DNA of 64,000 nt from Flavobacteriales bacterium (GTDB taxonomy: Bacteria; Bacteroidota; Bacteroidia; Flavobacteriales_F; PHOS-HE28). This document shows positions 49,444-58,500 of this stretch, one piece after another. Made by a program: the position numbers and the translations under genes. Location: contig JADJQW010000002.1 of the NCBI GenBank assembly GCA_016712535.1, positions 1,550,001-1,614,000 on the forward strand, written 5' to 3'. How positions within the stretch are numbered: position 1 is the first letter of the stretch; every line of letters starts with the position of its first letter. The notes under the pieces were generated by a model. The model made no database searches and had not been told where the DNA came from. It worked only from the letters and a program-made list of their open reading frames with translations.

Positions 49444-49923
49444 ATGCCGGGCATCGATCGAGAGCTGAAGAGCCGTTTCACCAGCGAGCAGCAGAAAGCC
49501 ATGCTCAACGTGCTGTTCACGGCCAATTGGCTGCGCGCGCACCAGGTGCAGCGCCTCAAGCCCTATGGCATCAGCCCGCAGCAGTACAACATCCTGCGCA
49601 TCCTGCGCGGCGCCCTTGATCCCGCGCACGCCTCGGAGTCGGAAGGCGGGCGCATGAAGGCGCAGAGCGTGAAGGAGCGCATGATCGACCGCGCGCCCAA
49701 TGCCACGCGGCTCACCGACAAGCTCATCGTGAAAGGACTGGTGATGCGCGAGCGCTGCGAAGAGGACCGCCGGGTCATTTATGTGCGCATCACGCCCAAG
49801 GGCCTCGACTTGCTCAAGCGCGTCGATGCGCAGAGCCAGGGCGGATTCGAATCCCTGCTCAGCGGACTGAAGGAAGCCGATGCCAAGGCGATGAACCGCA
49901 TCCTCGATGCGTGGCGCGGGTGA
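49444..49923 (+). CDS. MarR-family transcriptional regulator
   Basis: This 159-aa winged-helix repressor starts at ATG 49444; the longer frame from 48934 is not gene-like. The MarR pattern is visible: dimerisation helix (LNVLFTANWLRAHQVQRLKPYGI), QQYNILRILRGA, recognition region VKERMIDRAPNATRLTDKLI, and wing GLVMRERCEEDRRVIYVRITPKG. It is likely a dimeric DNA-binding protein regulated by a small ligand. Neighbours do not identify the regulon. A TACATTCG box precedes it. Confidence 0.93.
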   Translation: MPGIDRELKSRFTSEQQKAMLNVLFTANWLRAHQVQRLKPYGISPQQYNILRILRGALDPAHASESEGGRMKAQSVKERMIDRAPNATRLTDKLIVKGLVMRERCEEDRRVIYVRITPKGLDLLKRVDAQSQGGFESLLSGLKEADAKAMNRILDAWRG

Positions 49924-50039
49924 GCGCTCTCCTTCTCTCTGCGCAGCCGTGCGCTCTTCCGGGCTTCGCGTGCTTTCCTGAAGGCTCTCTTGGCGTTTGC
50001 CGTGGCGATGCGCGAGGAGTGCTAGCCTCAGGGCCCAGG

Positions 50040-50147
50040 CATTCAATGCAAGCCTCAAGCTTGCAAAAGGCACAAACTTCAAGAGGTCAGGCTCCAGGCA
50101 TTAGCTCCCGAATGCAGGCTCAAGAAAGGCAAAGAAGGGGGCGCTGG
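50040..50147. repeat. Heptamer-like TCAAG repeats, left of the four-helix pseudogene
   Basis: Between about 50041 and 50125, pieces such as GCCTCAAG, CTTCAAG, AGGTCAG, GCTCCAG and GGCTCAAG recur at near 7-bp phase. They resemble the NNTCAAG heptamers seen (on the opposite strand) upstream of hisS, but are strongly degenerate. Confidence 0.45.
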
Positions 50148-50523
50148 TCATTGACCTTTGCTGCAGGTGTTCGCGATGATCTTCGCGAGGATCCGGTTGT
50201 GCTCTGCGCATTCCTGCGCCAGCCATCGGAGATCCGCATCCAGCTCAGGCATCAGGTCCGCAAGGCGTTGGATGCGCAGGCTCGCGCGGTCCCTTGAATT
50301 CCTTCAGCACGATCTTGCATTCATGCACGAAGCCCTTTTCGGACTCGGCCGACTGTGAATCTCTGCAATGCAGCGCAAGGGAACCGCAACTGCGAAGGAA
50401 TTGACCAGCGCAATGGCGACCAGCACGCGACATCGGCATATTCCGGACGTGGCTCACGATCCGCGCGGCGAAAACCGTCAGCCGTGAATAGGTCTTCCAT
50501 CCTTTGATGCGCCAAGCTGCCAT
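50148..50523 (-). pseudogene. Four-helix-bundle protein (23S rRNA intervening-sequence type), frameshifted
   Basis: On the minus strand two frames joined near 50285 recover most of a small four-helix-bundle protein. The first frame gives FAARIVSHVRNMP, GQFLRSCGSLALHCRDSQSAE and GFVHECKIVLKEFKG. The second gives RASLRIQRLADLMPELDADL, RWLAQECAEHNRILAKII and a TGA at 50148-50150. This matches the family layout (RIV...QLLRSG...EAQ.AES..FI.K..I.LKE...), about 120 aa when intact. Helical family members also occur inside 23S rRNA intervening sequences, but here it is chromosomal. The shift in CCGCGCGAG breaks it; it looks like a decayed copy flanked by heptamer-like DNA. Confidence 0.7.
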
Positions 50524-50529
50524 CGCTGG

Positions 50530-50605
50530 AGATCCTGACGCTTGGAGTTTGATCCGCGCCGGTTGAAGCTTGATCATCTGAGCTTCAAAGCCTGCTGATC
50601 GGAGC
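50530..50605. repeat. Heptamer-like TTGA repeats, right of the four-helix pseudogene
   Basis: GCTTGGA, GTTTGAT, GGTTGAA, GCTTGAT and GCTTCAA occur at multiples of 7 bp. Read on the minus strand they resemble the end of the hisS array (GATCAAG, CTTCAAC, GATCAAA, CTCCAAG). Orientation is opposite to that of the repeats at 50040-50147. Confidence 0.5.
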
Positions 50606-50614
50606 TTCCCTTGC

Positions 50615-51922
50615 TCACGGCTTCCGCTCCTCATTGATTGCGCGCTCCCAGAGCTGCTGCCCGCTGGCATCGAACACGCGTATCGTCATCACCCGTTCTT
50701 TGCGCTTGCCCGCGAAGGTGAGCGTCGCGAAGTTGCGCTGCTCCACCAAAGTGCCGTCGATGCGGTTGGTATTGGTCTCTTTAGGCTTGTGCACGCCGCT
50801 GGTGAGCGGTGAGCAGGTGAGGTCGTAGAGTGTGCGGCCGTCCTTGAGCCTCACGGCGCTCAGTTCCGTGAAGTGCCGGTCGCCGGTGAGGAAGACCACG
50901 CCGCGGATGCCCTCGTCGTCGATGCGTTTCAAGAGCCGGTCGCGCTCGGCGGGGAAGTTGGCGTAGGTCTCGTAGATGGCAGCGCTGTTCAGCACCTGGC
51001 TGCCCACGGCCACGACCTTGAATGCGGCGTCGCTGTACTTCAGCGCACGGATGAGCCAATCGAGCTGGACGTCGCCGAGCAGGGCCGTCGGCGAAGTCTT
51101 CAGGTCGGCGCGGGTGCGGTGCGTGCGGTCGTCGAGCAGGAAGAAATCGGCGTCGGCATAGCTGAAGGAGGTGATCGCGCCCGTTACGCCTGGTGCGCCG
51201 CAGCTGGGGTTCGGCCAGAAGAGGTTGAAGCTTTCCTGCGCAAGGTCGCCGTTGATCCACGAGCCGTCAGCATCGTTCGGTCCATAGTCGTGGTCGTCCC
51301 AGATGGCGTAGTGCGTGCCGGTTCGCAGGAGCTTCTGCAGCTCCGGCGTTGATCGCGTGTGGGTGTAGCGGTGCAGGTAGCCGCTGCGGCTTCCCCAGTC
51401 GGGCTCGCGCAGGTAGATGTTATCGCCGAGCCAGAGCATCAGGTCCGGTTGCTTCGCTGCGATGGCGTCGAAGATGCCATAGCCTCCGCCGTAGGGCGTG
51501 CCGGGACGGTCGTAGGCGGGCTCGTTGATGTAGGTGCAGCTGCCTAGCGCCATGCTGAAGGCCGGCGGATCGGTGCGGTGCTTCCACAGCGCTTGCGTGC
51601 GGAATGCGAGGGGCTCGGCCAGGGCCGGCTTGCCGTTCACGATAGGCCGGTACCGGTAGTCGGTGCCAGGAACCAGGCCGTCCAGGTTGAAATCGAGGCA
51701 ATGCGCCTTTGCCGCTTCGCTGTCCTGCACGGGCGTGCGCATCACGCTATCCGGACTGCTCGCCTTCCAGTATTCGATGCGCGCGGCGCATGGTTCCTGG
51801 CATTGCATCCACAGGGCGGCGGCCAGCATGTCCACATGGCCTAGCATGGGTCCGTTGATGGGGGCTTGCGCTGGGAGCGCGGCGCTGGCGAGGAGCGCGA
51901 TGGAGAAAGTGGAATGGCGCAT
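50615..51922 (-). CDS. PhoD-like alkaline phosphatase family protein
   Basis: This 435-aa protein starts at the ATG at 51920-51922 with a short signal (MRHSTFSIALLASAALPAQ). An N-terminal Ig-like domain (residues 25-125) is followed by the PhoD metallophosphatase domain: MALGSCTYINE, LMLWLGDNIYLREPD, AIWDDHDYGPNDADGSW, DADFFLLDDRTHRTRADL in parts, and FLTGDRHFTELSAVRL. These carry the metal-binding aspartates, asparagine and histidines. PhoD enzymes cleave phosphomono- and diesters outside the cytoplasm. Upstream in-frame sequence to 52309 contains heptad-like DNA repeats and is not assigned. TACCTTGC lies 4-5 bp before the start (51927-51934, minus). Confidence 0.92.
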   Translation of the reverse strand: MRHSTFSIALLASAALPAQAPINGPMLGHVDMLAAALWMQCQEPCAARIEYWKASSPDSVMRTPVQDSEAAKAHCLDFNLDGLVPGTDYRYRPIVNGKPALAEPLAFRTQALWKHRTDPPAFSMALGSCTYINEPAYDRPGTPYGGGYGIFDAIAAKQPDLMLWLGDNIYLREPDWGSRSGYLHRYTHTRSTPELQKLLRTGTHYAIWDDHDYGPNDADGSWINGDLAQESFNLFWPNPSCGAPGVTGAITSFSYADADFFLLDDRTHRTRADLKTSPTALLGDVQLDWLIRALKYSDAAFKVVAVGSQVLNSAAIYETYANFPAERDRLLKRIDDEGIRGVVFLTGDRHFTELSAVRLKDGRTLYDLTCSPLTSGVHKPKETNTNRIDGTLVEQRNFATLTFAGKRKERVMTIRVFDASGQQLWERAINEERKP

Positions 51923-52101
51923 GGGGGCAAGGTAGGAGAGGGTGGAGTGGGCCGGTAGGCGCAGGCTAAGCCTGTGGCACGACGACCCCGATAGACCATT
52001 GAAGGCGCCGTTCTTTCCCATTGGACGCTCCGTTCCCTGCCAGCTGGTTCCTGCACAACATGATGATTCAATCATACGCAAGGTTGATATCGGCTTCCTT
52101 C

Positions 52102-52206
52102 GGATGATCCGATCGCCGGTAAGGATGATCTCCTCTAACACGTGAATGATCCGATCGTCTACTTGGATGATCTCCTCGAACACGTGGATGATCTCTTCTT
52201 GAACGG
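52102..52206. repeat. 21-bp degenerate tandem repeat (5 units)
   Basis: Five 21-bp units begin at 52102, 52123, 52144, 52165 and 52186, each opening G[GA]ATGATC. Units 1 and 3 continue CGATCG; units 2, 4 and 5 continue TC(C/T)TC with ACACGT-like or AACGG ends, so the true period may be 42 bp. On the minus strand an open frame reads them as heptads (EEIIHVF, EEIIQVD, DRIIHVL, EEIILTG, DRIIRRK). They lie between divergent genes. Confidence 0.85.
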
Positions 52207-52373
52207 ATACGCCCGGCCGCCGCGCCCGCCTTCCGGAATGAGGTGCTGATCGGAACTCGTGCAAAGGCATGCGGCCCGCGCTCGCCATGCCAAGGATCTG
52301 CATGCGCAATGGCTGATGCGCATCAGCCCCGTCATCTGTTCACGCCGCTACCTTGGTCGGAAATATCCCCTGC

Positions 52374-53315
52374 ATGCGCCTCCTTACGCTCTCCATTGCC
52401 ATTTCGCTCGCCGCCGCAACGTCGGCACAGCCCACGCTCACGCAGGCCACCAACGGCTTCACCATTGGCCAGAGCTATGCGCTGAATTACAGTCCATACG
52501 CCCTGCCGGGCCTGACCGGCCCCGATCAGGTCTGGGACTTCTCCGCGCTCGCCGTGGACAGCAGCACCTTCATCCAGTGGGTGGATCCGGCCACCACCAC
52601 CAGTGGCGCGCTGTTCCCCGTGGCCAGCATCGCCGAGGAATGGAACGTGGTCTCCTTCAGCGACCAGGATGCCACCGGCCTCTACGTGCACGGAAGTGAT
52701 GAGCAGGGCACGGTGGTGGCGCTCAGCGATACGCGCCGCGCGCTGGCCTGGCCCTTCACTTACACCAATACGTGGACAGACGATTACGCGGGCACCTATT
52801 CCGTGGCGGGCTTCGACGTGACGCGCACCGGCACCTACAACGGCGAGGCAGATGCCTACGGTACCTTGCAGATGCCATGGGGCAGCGTGGAGGATGCGCT
52901 GCGCATCCACATCACCGCCGCGCAGAGCGACGAGTCGCTCTTCGCCACCATCACGCAGGACATCGACTCCTATCAGTGGTTCGTGGCGGGCGAGCCGTGG
53001 CCGGTGCTCGAAGTGGTGAGCACCACGATCACCTCGCCGCTCGGGCCCATCGAGACCAGCTATACGCTGTGGATGAACGATGCGGTGACCGGCATTGGGG
53101 CACCACGGCCATCACCGGTCACGCTCACCGCGCGCCTGCTCCCGAGCGGTACGGGCTACGCGTTCAGCCGCGCCGTGAGCGGCGTGCTGCTCGATGACGC
53201 TGGCCGCACGGTGCGCACGCTGGGCCGCGCCATGGTGCTGGAGCTCGACGGACTTGCGCCGGGCCTCTACCTGCTCCGCGCTGACGATGGCGCCACGGTG
53301 CGCCTTGTGCGCTGA
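52374..53315 (+). CDS. T9SS cargo protein of unknown function
   Basis: This 313-aa protein starts at ATG 52374 (MRLLTLSIAISLAAATSAQ, signal peptide). The mature part (PTLTQATNGFTIGQSYALN, SSTFIQWVDPATTTSGALFP, DDYAGTYSVAGFDVTRTGTY) is a beta-rich extracellular domain repeated in other Flavobacteriales proteins. The last third is a type A sorting domain whose final residues GLAPGLYLLRADDGATVRLV closely match the remnant at 4829. No catalytic motif is visible. A TACCTTGG box lies about 25 bp before the start. Confidence 0.83.
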   Translation: MRLLTLSIAISLAAATSAQPTLTQATNGFTIGQSYALNYSPYALPGLTGPDQVWDFSALAVDSSTFIQWVDPATTTSGALFPVASIAEEWNVVSFSDQDATGLYVHGSDEQGTVVALSDTRRALAWPFTYTNTWTDDYAGTYSVAGFDVTRTGTYNGEADAYGTLQMPWGSVEDALRIHITAAQSDESLFATITQDIDSYQWFVAGEPWPVLEVVSTTITSPLGPIETSYTLWMNDAVTGIGAPRPSPVTLTARLLPSGTGYAFSRAVSGVLLDDAGRTVRTLGRAMVLELDGLAPGLYLLRADDGATVRLVR

Positions 53316-53514
53316 GCAGGAGCGGAGCGCGTTTCGGAGCGGCTGCGATCGTTCTTTCATGGTTGAGACCGTGGATTCGTGGGTCCGCAACCGCCGTTCA
53401 TGGACCGGGCGCAGCGCTCAGGGCCTGCGCAATACGCCCGCGTGCAGGCAGGGCCTGATGGGTGAGCTGTTCTATTCAACGAGTCCCTGCTGTTACGTCA
53501 CGCCTCAGGCGTAG

Positions 53515-53540
53515 AAGGGCCGTCCTTCCGGAAGGCCCTT
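53515..53540. terminator. Terminator-like hairpin between convergent genes
   Basis: AAGGGCC (53515-53521) pairs with GGCCCTT (53534-53540); the 12-nt interior can itself pair in part (CCTTCCGGAAGG). It lies between genes ending at 53315 and 53559. Confidence 0.6.
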
Positions 53541-53558
53541 GTTGCTCGACGCATGCGC

Positions 53559-55226
53559 TCAGCCCTTGCGGAACCACTTCAGGATTCCGGAGCCTTTTTC
53601 CTCGGGCTTCTTAGGTGCCTTCTTCGTGCTCTCTTCATCGAAGATCTCCTTGGTCAGCTTCGCGTAGTCGGGTTTGCCGGCATTGTGGCGGTTCTCGCTC
53701 GGCCGGTTGTCGGTGCGCGGCTGTTGCGGGCGGCTTTCGTGATTGCCATCGGGACGTTGCCGCCCACGGTCGTTGCGGCGATCGCCATTGCGCGCTTGCT
53801 GCGGACGGTCGTTGCGCGGCTCATTCGAGCGCGGGTGCTGCGGGCGATTGCCGCGTGACTCGTTGGAACGCCCATGCTGGGGGCGTTGCTCACGGTGCTG
53901 GCCTTCGTTCGGCGACGGGCTGCGCTGTCCATCGCGGCGTTCGCTGATGCGCCCGGCCGATGCGCGCTGCTGGCGCCCATCGTTGCGGTCGCCGCCGGAG
54001 CGCGATCGCTGGTTGCCGCCGCGCCCGGGTCCGCGTGGCTGGCGCGGCTCGCGCACTTCGGGCTCGGCCTTCTTCGGCCCGCCGGTCATCACGAACGGGT
54101 GGTCGGCGAGCACGGGCACTTCGCGCTTGATCAGTCGCTGGATGTCGCGCAAGTACTCCTTCTCCTCATGATCGCAGAAGGAGAGGGCCTTGCCGCTTGC
54201 GCCGGCGCGGCCGGTGCGGCCGATGCGATGCACGTAGGTCTCGGGGATGTTCGGGATGTCGAAGTTGATCACGTGCGTGAGGCCGTCGATGTCGATGCCG
54301 CGAGCAGCGATATCCGTGGCCACCAAGGCGCGTAGCTTGCCTTCCTTGAAGCTCTTCAGCGCACTTTGCCGAGCGCTCTGGCTCTTGTTCCCGTGGATGG
54401 CCTCGGCACCGATGCCGGCCTGGTTGAGCACCTTGGCCACCTTGTTGGCTCCGTGCTTGGTACGGGTGAAGATCAGCGCTTCGCGGATGGCTTCGCCTTC
54501 GAGCAGATGGAGCAGCAGCTTGTTCTTGTCCGTGCGGTCCACGAAGAGCACTTGCTGATCGATGGTCTCGGCGGTGGTGCTCTGCGGGACCACTTCCACC
54601 TTCACTGGGTTGGTAAGGATGCTGTTGGCCAGCTTGGCGATCTCTGGCGGCATGGTCGCGCTGAAGAAGAGCGTCTGCCGCTTCGCGGGCAGCTTGGCGA
54701 TCACCTTCTTCACATCGTGGATGAAGCCCATGTCGAGCATGCGGTCGGCCTCATCGAGCACGAAGATCTCCAGCCCATTCAAGTGCACATAGCCCTGGCC
54801 CATGAGGTCGAGCAAACGGCCCGGCGTGGCCACCACGATGTCCACCCCGCGGTGCAGGGCATCGGTCTGCGGCTTCTGGCCCACGCCACCGAAGATCACG
54901 GTGTGCTTCAGGTTCAGATGGCGGCCATAGGAGCTGAAGCTCTCCCCGATCTGGATGGCCAGTTCGCGGGTAGGGGTGAGGATCAATACGCGGATCGCCT
55001 TCTTGGGCCCAGTTGCCGGCTTCTGGTGGAGCTCCTGCAGGATCGGGATGGCGAAGGCCGCCGTTTTCCCCGTGCCCGTTTGCGCGCAGCCGAGCAGATC
55101 GCGTCCTTGATTCAGGTGCGGGATGGCCTGTTGCTGGATAGGGGTGGGGTGGGTGTAGCCTTCTTCTTGAAGGGCTTTGAGAATGGGCTCGATGAGCCCC
55201 AGTTCGTTGAACGTGGTACGTTCCAT
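53559..55226 (-). CDS. DEAD-box RNA helicase, RhlE-like
   Basis: This 555-aa protein starts at the ATG at 55224-55226 (MERTTFNELGLIEPILKAL). Helicase motifs run in order: Q motif (THPTPIQQQAIP), AQTGTGKT, PTRELAIQ, DEADRMLD, FFSATMP, then in domain 2 TDIAARGIDI and HRIGRTGRAG. The C-terminal ~150 residues are basic, Gln/Arg/Asn-rich and low complexity (GNQRSRSGGDRNDGRQQR, RNDRPQQARNGDRRNDR), typical of RNA-binding tails that may phase-separate, ending GSGILKWFRKG. It unwinds or remodels RNA, often in cold or ribosome assembly. A TACATTCG box about 215 bp upstream (55439-55446, minus) suggests a long leader. Confidence 0.95.
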   Translation of the reverse strand: MERTTFNELGLIEPILKALQEEGYTHPTPIQQQAIPHLNQGRDLLGCAQTGTGKTAAFAIPILQELHQKPATGPKKAIRVLILTPTRELAIQIGESFSSYGRHLNLKHTVIFGGVGQKPQTDALHRGVDIVVATPGRLLDLMGQGYVHLNGLEIFVLDEADRMLDMGFIHDVKKVIAKLPAKRQTLFFSATMPPEIAKLANSILTNPVKVEVVPQSTTAETIDQQVLFVDRTDKNKLLLHLLEGEAIREALIFTRTKHGANKVAKVLNQAGIGAEAIHGNKSQSARQSALKSFKEGKLRALVATDIAARGIDIDGLTHVINFDIPNIPETYVHRIGRTGRAGASGKALSFCDHEEKEYLRDIQRLIKREVPVLADHPFVMTGGPKKAEPEVREPRQPRGPGRGGNQRSRSGGDRNDGRQQRASAGRISERRDGQRSPSPNEGQHREQRPQHGRSNESRGNRPQHPRSNEPRNDRPQQARNGDRRNDRGRQRPDGNHESRPQQPRTDNRPSENRHNAGKPDYAKLTKEIFDEESTKKAPKKPEEKGSGILKWFRKG

Positions 55227-55438
55227 AGGTATGCGCCGAAGGCTCGGCGCCAGCATGTTGCAGTGCAATCAAGCCATTGACCTTGATCACACCTGTTGAG
55301 GTGATTCGATTGCCCCGGGGTATCGTGTCCGGCGTTCAATGCTCCGCTGGGAGATCGCGCCTGGACAGGTCATCCGTGACTCCCGTCACGGGGAAAAGCT
55401 GGGCGCTTGGGGCGTGCGCGCCTTTCGGCGAACGGGGG

Positions 55439-55446
55439 CGAATGTA
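55439..55446 (-). promoter_or_regulatory. Putative -7 box for the DEAD-box helicase gene
   Basis: The minus strand reads TACATTCG, identical to the tRNA-Gly box, 213 bp before the helicase start. If used, the mRNA would carry an untranslated leader of about 200 nt, as seen in some cold-regulated helicase genes. Confidence 0.4.
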
Positions 55447-55565
55447 GGTTGCTGTGCACGAATTCGCTGACAGCGGTTGATAACGGCACCGGAAACCCGT
55501 TGCGTGGCATGCTTGGCTGGCGTTATTTTGCGTGCTGTTCCAACGGACAACCAACTTCCTTTTCC

Positions 55566-58500
55566 ATGTGCCTCCAAAACTCGTTGCGGTCATTGGCCGC
55601 GCGCTGTGCCATTTTAGCCGCATGCGCTCTTCCCATGGTCCTGCATGCGCAGGACATCGCCGATAAGTTCAATCGGGCCAATAGCAATACCGTTGGCGGC
55701 GGTTGGGGTGAAACTGAGACCGGTGCAGCGGGCGCAGCGGTGGATGGCAGTGAATTGCGGTTGCAGGAGCCGAGCAACAATGCCGGCCGGGAGTTCGTGT
55801 CCCAAGCCACCCCTGGCAGCTACAGCACCACTTTGAATCAGAATAACTGCGTGCTCACTTGGGCGTTCAACATGCGGCAGACCCGTACGGACCCGAGTGG
55901 CTTCGATGCGTCGAACTACGGGGTGGCCGTGGTGCTGGCCGGTTCTGCCAGCGACCTGACCACAGGACAAGGCTACGCTGTTGTGCTCGGTCAATCCGGC
56001 GGCACGGACGCCATCCGATTGGTGCGTTACAATGGCGGCCTCGACCTCAACTCGAACCTGACCAACATCGTTAGTGCCAGTGATTTCGGTGCGAACTACC
56101 TGGACGTGCGCGTGACCTACACACCATCCACGGACACCTGGCAGCTTTTCTACCGGGACAATGGCGCGAATGTGTTATTTGGACAACAGGCTTCTTGGAG
56201 CAATCCGCTCACCGCGAGTACATCCGCTGGGTCGGCGGTCGATGCAACGTATACTGGAACGGCACTGGGCCAGATCGGTGTGCTCTGGAATCACGGAAAC
56301 GTGGATGGCGACTTCGCGCGGGTCGACAATTTCTACGTTCCATCAGGGAGGCCCAGCCTGCCCGTCATCACGCCTTCGAGCGCCACCATCTGCAACGGAG
56401 GATCCGTTGGGCTGAGCGCCGCTTCAACTTCGACCTCATTGACCCGCGTCACCGTGAACAGCTCCGGTGGTCCGGCCACGGTAACGGGAGGGCCGGTGAA
56501 CGCGACCATTTACCCATGGACAACCGCGGTGAGCGGCTTGCCCACCAGCGGCGTCACCTTGGAGTCTGTGACCATCAACGGAGTCGGCCACACCTATCCA
56601 GATGATATCGACATCCTGCTGCAATCACCGACAGGAACGAACGTGATCCTGATGTCGGACGCTGGCGATGCCGACGACATCACCGGGCGGACGTTCACGT
56701 TCATGGATGGATCACCTGCTGCGACGGACAACCCGCCCTTTGGCAGTACGCTCGCCAGTGGACTCTATGCTCCAACGAACTATGGCACCCCTGATGATTG
56801 GCCAACGGCGCCAGGGCCGGGCAGCTTCACGCAAACAACACCGTTGCTCTCCCTCTTCACCGGCAATCTTAATGGTGACTGGGATCTCCTGATCCGCGAC
56901 GATGCTGGAGGTGATAATGGCACGTTCGGCAGCTGGAGCCTGACCTTCACTTACACCTCTACGGTTAGCTATACCTGGACCCCGGCAACCGGATTGAGCA
57001 GTACGACCACGGCCGCGACCACGGCCTCGCCCACTTCGACGCAGGTGTACACGGTTACCGCGGCCCATTCGGCGAATGCCTGCACGCAGAGCGCGAATGT
57101 GACCGTGACGGTAGTGGATCCACCCACCACCGCAACAGTCGGCGGCCCGCAAACTGTTTGCGAGCTGGGCACCACCACGGGACTCGGCGGCAATACGCCC
57201 GGGGTTGGCACCGGTGCATGGAGCGTGGTTAGCGGAGGCTCGGGAACCTTTAGCAACAATACCGACCCGGATGCCACATTCACGCACACCGGAGGTGCTG
57301 GGCCTGTCGTTGTAAGATGGACGATTTCCACGTCCGCGCCATGTCCGCCGAGCACGGCCGATGTGAGCATCACGATCACCCCGGCACCGACCACGGCCAC
57401 TGTGGGCGGCAGCCAGACCGTTTGTGAGAATGGCACTACGGCCGGCCTGGGCGGCAATACGCCGGTGAATGGCACGGGCGCTTGGAGCGTGGTGAGCGGC
57501 GGAACCGGATCATTCAGCAACGCCGCGGACCCCAATGCCACCTTCACGCATGCGGCAGGAGCAGGGCCAGTGGTCGTGCGCTGGACCATCAGCAACGCTC
57601 CTTGCACGCCTTCCACGGCCGACGTCTCCATCACCATCACCCCGAGCCCGACCACCAGCGCTGCCGGATCCGACCAAAGCATCTGCAATCAACCCGGCAC
57701 AGCCACCATGGCTGCGAATGCACCGGGCATTGGTACGGGCCTTTGGAGCCAGGTGAGCGGTCCTGCGGCAACCATCACCACCCCGGCTTCGCCCACGACC
57801 ACGATCACCGGCATGACCACGCCGGGCAGCTACGTCTTCCGCTGGACCATCAGCAACGCACCCTGCACAGCGAGTGAGGATGATGTCACCATCACCACAG
57901 CGGTGTGCGCCTATTACAGCCGCGCCACGGGCAACGTCACGGATCCCATTTGGAGCGATACGCCAACTGGCACGGCCGGCGCCGCGACCTTCGGCAGCGC
58001 GGTGAGCATGGTCGTGCAGAGCCCCGACGTGGTGACCAACGATGCGAACACCACCGTGAATGACCTTACCGTGGATGCTGGTGGCGAGCTCGTTCTCGCC
58101 GCGAGCGTGTTCCTGGCAGCCGATGGTGATGCGGTGGATATCAATGGCGATCTCACAGCCGACGATAACAGCCTGCTGGTGCTCAGCCCATCAGTGGCCA
58201 GCACCTTCGACCTCGCCAGCGCCACGAGTCTTTGGGATTTGACCATCGACGCCGATGTGAGCACCACGCTCACGGGCGCCTTGAGCATCAGAGGATCATT
58301 GGATCTGCTCGATGGGGACTTCGATTGCACGGCCAACCAGGTCACCTTGGCCAGCGGTGCCGGCTACACGGGCCGTTTGGGACCTGTTGCGGCCACAGCG
58401 GATTATCTGGGCAACATGCGGATCGAGCGCTACCGGCCGGCGGGCCTGACGAACTGGATGCTCTTGGGCAGCCCGATCAGCAGCCGGAATGTGGTGCATT

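Noticed and set aside
49924..50147. Possible small gene after the MarR regulator
   Set aside because: Frames here are short or shadow-like; the DNA consists of degenerate heptamer-like repeats.
52207..52373. N-terminal extension of the PhoD-like protein to 52309
   Set aside because: The extension has no signal peptide at its front, crosses the 21-bp repeats, and a proper signal peptide starts at 51922.
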